From VGDP01 sp040905845 (GTDB taxonomy: Bacteria > Pseudomonadota > Alphaproteobacteria > SP197), in contig JBBDQV010000201.1 of assembly GCA_040905845.1 (NCBI GenBank), forward strand, positions 1-15,991: 15,991 nt of DNA. Reading direction: 5' to 3'. The number at the start of each line of letters is the position of its first letter. Within the stretch, counting starts at the first letter, position 1. This document shows, one piece after another, positions 13,283 through 15,991 of this stretch. The notes beneath the pieces are model-generated. The model was not told where the DNA came from and did no database searches. It saw nothing but the letters and a program-made list of their open reading frames with translations. A program made the position numbers and the translations under genes.

Positions 13283-14026
13283 GTGCTGCGCCGGCGCGTG
13301 ATCACCGTGCTCGCGTTCCACGACGGCGTGCTGACCCGGACCAAGGCGTTCGAGCCAGACACCCGCTACACCCACAACCTGGTCGACCTGTGGTCGATCG
13401 ACGAAATCGTCGCGCTCGACGTGACCCGCCCGGGGAGTGGCGAGCGTGGCAATTTCCTCGCCGTCGTGCGCGCGCTCGCAGCGCGCTGCTTCGTGCCGTT
13501 GGCGGCCGGCGGCGGCGTGCGGTCCATGTCCGACGCCGAGACCCTGCTCGGCGCCGGCGCGGACAAGGTCGTGGTCAACACGGCCGCGCTCGATCGGCCG
13601 TCGTTCATCGGCGAGCTCGCGCGCGCCTACGGCGCCCAGGCTGTCGTGGTCGCCATCGACGCCCGGCGCGCAGGCGAGGGCTACGAGGTCTGCGCCGCGT
13701 TCGCGAGCCGCCCGACCGGATGGTACCCCGAGGCGTGGGCGGCGCGCGCCCAAGCCGAAGGCGCAGGAGAGATCCTGATCACGAGCGTCGAGCGCGATGG
13801 CTCGCTCGCCGGTTACGACCTGGAACTCTGCCGGCGCGTCGCCGACGCCGTCTCGGTCCCCGTGCTGATCGCCGGAGGCGCGGGCAACTGGCAGCACTTC
13901 GTCGAGGGCATCACGAAGGGTGGCGCCGACGCCGTCTGCACCGCGAACGTCTACCACTTCACCGAGGCGAGCATCCAAAGCGCCAAGGCGCACCTGGCGC
14001 GCGCCGGCATCGCGGTTCGGGCATGA
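13283..14026 (+). CDS. hisF: HisF-like (beta-alpha)8 partner of the sugar amidotransferase system
   Basis: A 247 aa TIM-barrel protein related to the cyclase subunit of IGP synthase. It starts with GTG at 13283 (V/M-LRRRVITVL), the exact HisF N-terminus, one base after the HisH stop. Phosphate-binding loops are visible (AAGGGVRSM at 74-82, NTAALDRP at 99-106, AGGAGNW). Asp126 in VVVAIDARR equals catalytic Asp130 of T. maritima HisF, and ERDGSLAGYD is present. The other catalytic Asp (Asp11 in CLDVKDG) is replaced: this protein reads VLAFHDG with Ala11. It therefore probably cannot perform the cyclase reaction and instead acts as ammonia conduit for the next gene's product, with which it overlaps by ATGA. 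The WbpG-associated HisF2 group shows the same loss as far as I recall. Confidence 0.92.
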   Translation: MLRRRVITVLAFHDGVLTRTKAFEPDTRYTHNLVDLWSIDEIVALDVTRPGSGERGNFLAVVRALAARCFVPLAAGGGVRSMSDAETLLGAGADKVVVNTAALDRPSFIGELARAYGAQAVVVAIDARRAGEGYEVCAAFASRPTGWYPEAWAARAQAEGAGEILITSVERDGSLAGYDLELCRRVADAVSVPVLIAGGAGNWQHFVEGITKGGADAVCTANVYHFTEASIQSAKAHLARAGIAVRA

Positions 14027-15135
14027 GGGACGTCCGGTTCTGCGCCCGCTGCGTCATGCCGAACACGCGCCCGCGCATCGTCTTCGACGCCCTGGGGGTG
14101 TGCAACGGGTGCCGCTTCGCCGAAGAGAAGTCGCGCATCGACTGGACCGCGCGCCGGCGCGACTTCGAGGCCCTGATCGAGGCGGGTCGTGGACGCGGGA
14201 CGTACGACTGCATCGTGCCGTGGAGCGGCGGCAAGGATTCCTCCACCATCGCCCACAGGCTCAAGGCCGAGTTCGGGCTGAACCCGCTGCTCGTCACCTT
14301 TTCGCCGCTGATCCCCAATGCCATCGGCGCGCGCAACCGCGAGGCGTTCCTGAACCTCGGCTTCGACTCGATCATGATCCGGCCCAACCAAAAGGCGTCG
14401 CGCCGGCTCGCGCGGCGGTTCCTGGAAGAACGCGGCAACCCGAAGGTCCATTGGGACGCCGGGGTCAACGCGGCGCCAGTCAGGAGCGCGGTCGAGCAGC
14501 GGGTTCCATTGGTGCTCTACGCCGAGCACGGCGAGAGCGAGTACGGCGGGCGCGTGCTGAGCGAAGACCACCGTCGGATGCGCGACCTGACGGAGGTGCT
14601 CGAGCATCAGATCGGCGATGATCCGGCCAACTGGACCGACGAGGTGATCGGCCCGCGCGACCTGGCGCCGTACCTCTACCCGGCGGCCGAGGACGTGGCG
14701 TGCGTCGGCGTCAAGGCACTCTACTTCGGCTGGTTCTTCCGCTGGTCGATGGCGGAGAACTGGCAGTACATCCAGGGCGTGATGCCGTTCGCGACCGCTC
14801 CGAACGGCCGCACCGACGGTACCTTCACGAACTTCGACAGCCTCGACGACGCGATCGACGACCTCTATTACCACCTGCAGTATATCAAGTTCGGCTTCGG
14901 CCGCGCGACGCGCGATGCGTGCCGGATGGTCCAGAACGGCGAGCTGACGCGGGCCGAGGCGCTCGAGAAGGTGCGCGCGTACGACGACGAGTTTCCCTCG
15001 ACGCACCTGGCCGAGGCCCTGGACTACCTGGGGCTCGACGAGGCGGGGCTCGCGCGCATCCTCGACACCCATCGCAACGACGAGATCTGGGTCTTCGAGG
15101 GCAACCGTTGGCGCCTGCGCCATCCTCCGCGATGA
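14023..15135 (+). CDS. wbpG: N-acetyl sugar amidotransferase, WbpG/PseA family
   Basis: A 370 aa ATP-dependent enzyme that uses ammonia from HisH/HisF to convert an N-acetyl group on a nucleotide sugar to acetamidino. The N-terminus carries two CxxC pairs (Cys7/Cys10 in FCARCVMP and Cys27/Cys30 in VCNGCR), a probable zinc site. The PP-loop is VPWSGGKDSS (65-74). Further on come LVTFSPL, NPKVHWDAGVNAAP and AEHGESEYGG, all typical of the family, and the full length is normal. ATG 14023 overlaps the HisF stop as ATGA. Known members act on pseudaminic-acid or legionaminic-acid pathway intermediates or on di-N-acetylated mannuronic acid. Which sugar is used here depends on genes outside the window; the dehydrogenase just downstream fits a WbpB-like uronic route. 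Confidence 0.92.
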   Translation: MRDVRFCARCVMPNTRPRIVFDALGVCNGCRFAEEKSRIDWTARRRDFEALIEAGRGRGTYDCIVPWSGGKDSSTIAHRLKAEFGLNPLLVTFSPLIPNAIGARNREAFLNLGFDSIMIRPNQKASRRLARRFLEERGNPKVHWDAGVNAAPVRSAVEQRVPLVLYAEHGESEYGGRVLSEDHRRMRDLTEVLEHQIGDDPANWTDEVIGPRDLAPYLYPAAEDVACVGVKALYFGWFFRWSMAENWQYIQGVMPFATAPNGRTDGTFTNFDSLDDAIDDLYYHLQYIKFGFGRATRDACRMVQNGELTRAEALEKVRAYDDEFPSTHLAEALDYLGLDEAGLARILDTHRNDEIWVFEGNRWRLRHPPR

Positions 15136-15845
15136 CGGCTGGTTACGAGTTCAAGCCCGAGCCATTCGAAACGGGAGTTCTGGGCTTCCCTGTCGGACGT
15201 CTTGAACTGTCGAGGATGGCTGATCTGTCTCTCTTGCCCCGCATCACGCGTAACTGGACCGGCGAAGGGATTAGATTGGTGAGTTGCCGCGTGCCCGTTG
15301 ACTGGGCGGAAGGAATGAAAGCTCTGGTGAATGCAGGCTTTCGCCAGATGGAGATTCTTGTCACCCAGGAGCGCGACCCGACTACGCCCCCATCCAGACC
15401 CAAGAAGGTCCGACATCACGCACCCGACGATCGCAATGCGTGCGTCGGGATTGCCGCGCGCGCATTCAGTCGCGATCGGTATCACCTTGAGACCCTGATT
15501 GGTGACCAAGCCGCCGATCGACTCAAGGCTCAATGGGTTGCAAATGGGTTCAACGAACGCTCCGACTCGATCCTCGTTGTCGACGAAGGTTATGGTCCCA
15601 TCGGGTTCGCGCTTGGCCTGATTCGTGAGGGTGTCGCGGTTCTGGATCTCATTGCTGTCAAACCGGAGTCGCGGAAGCGCGGACTCGGAACCGCCTTGCT
15701 AGATGGATTTCTCGCCCATTACCGAGGAATGACCGCGCGGGCGGGAACACAAGAGAACAATTACGCCGCGCTTCGGCTATACGAGAATGCCGGTTTCCGC
15801 GTCGTCGCCCGAGCCGCGACGTTCCACTGGACGCCGCCAACGTGA
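15132..15845 (+). CDS. GNAT acetyltransferase, WecD-like two-domain form
   Basis: A 237 aa acyl-CoA N-acyltransferase. The C-terminal half (about 95-237) is a GNAT fold: VLDLIAVKPESRKRGLGTALL contains the acetyl-CoA-binding R/Q-x-x-G-x-A-type loop (RKRGLG), and TQENNYAALRLYENAGFRVV is the usual beta5 end. The N-terminal ~85 residues (EPFETGVLGFPVGRLELS) resemble the extra domain of WecD-type amino-sugar acetyltransferases. A role in acetylating an aminodeoxy sugar nucleotide of this pathway is likely. The start ATG overlaps the WbpG-like stop (ATGA). Composition is odd: hand counts over 15181-15780 give about 59% G+C, against about 70% in the genes before and after, with more A/T-ending codons, consistent with separate, recent acquisition. 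Confidence 0.85.
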   Translation: MTAGYEFKPEPFETGVLGFPVGRLELSRMADLSLLPRITRNWTGEGIRLVSCRVPVDWAEGMKALVNAGFRQMEILVTQERDPTTPPSRPKKVRHHAPDDRNACVGIAARAFSRDRYHLETLIGDQAADRLKAQWVANGFNERSDSILVVDEGYGPIGFALGLIREGVAVLDLIAVKPESRKRGLGTALLDGFLAHYRGMTARAGTQENNYAALRLYENAGFRVVARAATFHWTPPT

Positions 15846-15991
15846 CGACGCTCCGGGCCGGCGTCATCGGGCTCGACGTCGGCGAGCGCCACGTCGCGGC
15901 CTACGCCGGCACCGCCGGCGTCGAGGTGGCCGCGGTCTGCGACCTCGACGCGGCCAAGGCGAAGCGGGTCGGCGACGCCTACGGTGTCGCC
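15842..15991 (+). CDS. Gfo/Idh/MocA-family oxidoreductase, N-terminal fragment (continues beyond window)
   Basis: Only 50 codons are visible. They read as the nucleotide-binding start of a Gfo/Idh/MocA dehydrogenase: a first beta strand with AGVIGLDVGERHVAAY (6-21) and a second with VEVAAVCDLDAAKAKRV, whose Asp after the second strand is typical of NAD preference. The usual IGLGxGxxH here has Asp in place of the second Gly (GLDVG). The GTG at 15842 overlaps the GNAT stop as GTGA, so it belongs to the same operon, and base composition returns to the high GC of the locus. Relatives in such clusters oxidise UDP-GlcNAcA at C3 (WbpB) or similar sugars. Confidence 0.82.
   Translation, partial: MTTLRAGVIGLDVGERHVAAYAGTAGVEVAAVCDLDAAKAKRVGDAYGVA

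Noticed and set aside
12661..14026. HisH and HisF as genuine histidine-biosynthesis genes
   Set aside because: No other his gene is nearby, HisF lacks Asp11, and both are coupled to a WbpG-type sugar amidotransferase.

Overview
The window is about 16 kb of GC-rich DNA (hand counts near 70% G+C over most genes). It is densely packed, uses GTG and TTG starts as well as ATG, and carries proteobacterial intergenic repeats. This suggests a high-GC Alphaproteobacterium, but the taxon is inferred from composition, repeat style and gene types only. Almost everything present belongs to a surface-polysaccharide (O-antigen, capsule or exopolysaccharide) locus. The housekeeping gene pyrE is the clear exception. 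Both ends are cut through genes.

Left part (1-7195). A polyprenyl-phosphate sugar-1-phosphate transferase (WecA/WbpL type, cut by the window start) is translationally coupled to a NodU/CmcH-type carbamoyltransferase, both on the minus strand. A Wzy/WaaL-like membrane protein is read divergently from them. It collides tail to tail, with a 104 bp overlap, with a minus-strand operon of three genes: a methyltransferase-GT2 fusion, a second SAM methyltransferase, and a PMT/ArnT-like membrane glycosyltransferase. The GT2 half resembles polyprenyl-phosphate-sugar synthases, which make the kind of donor that PMT/ArnT enzymes use, so these three genes plausibly form one glycan-decoration pathway.

Middle (7196-10199). 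A divergent promoter region precedes a KdsD/KpsF arabinose-5-phosphate isomerase and a compact RfaH/NusG-like elongation factor, both on the plus strand. A 465 bp gene-free stretch follows, filled with hairpin repeats, including a cloverleaf-like element at 9147-9236. pyrE lies beyond it on the minus strand with its own promoter. The 301 bp between pyrE and the next plus-strand gene holds a candidate promoter, an inverted-repeat operator candidate, two strong hairpins and an 11-base match to the core of the enterobacterial ops element that recruits RfaH.

Right part (10200-15991). A single plus-strand operon with near-continuous 4-base stop/start overlaps encodes a winged-helix regulator, an asparagine-synthase-like amidotransferase, a HisH-like glutaminase, a HisF-like partner lacking one catalytic Asp, a WbpG-type N-acetyl-sugar amidotransferase, a WecD-like GNAT acetyltransferase of clearly lower G+C, and the start of a Gfo/Idh/MocA sugar dehydrogenase. 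The HisH-HisF-WbpG trio is the known cassette for installing acetamidino groups on amino sugars. The locus therefore appears to build an amidinated, possibly amidated, carbamoylated and methylated glycan under dedicated antitermination control.
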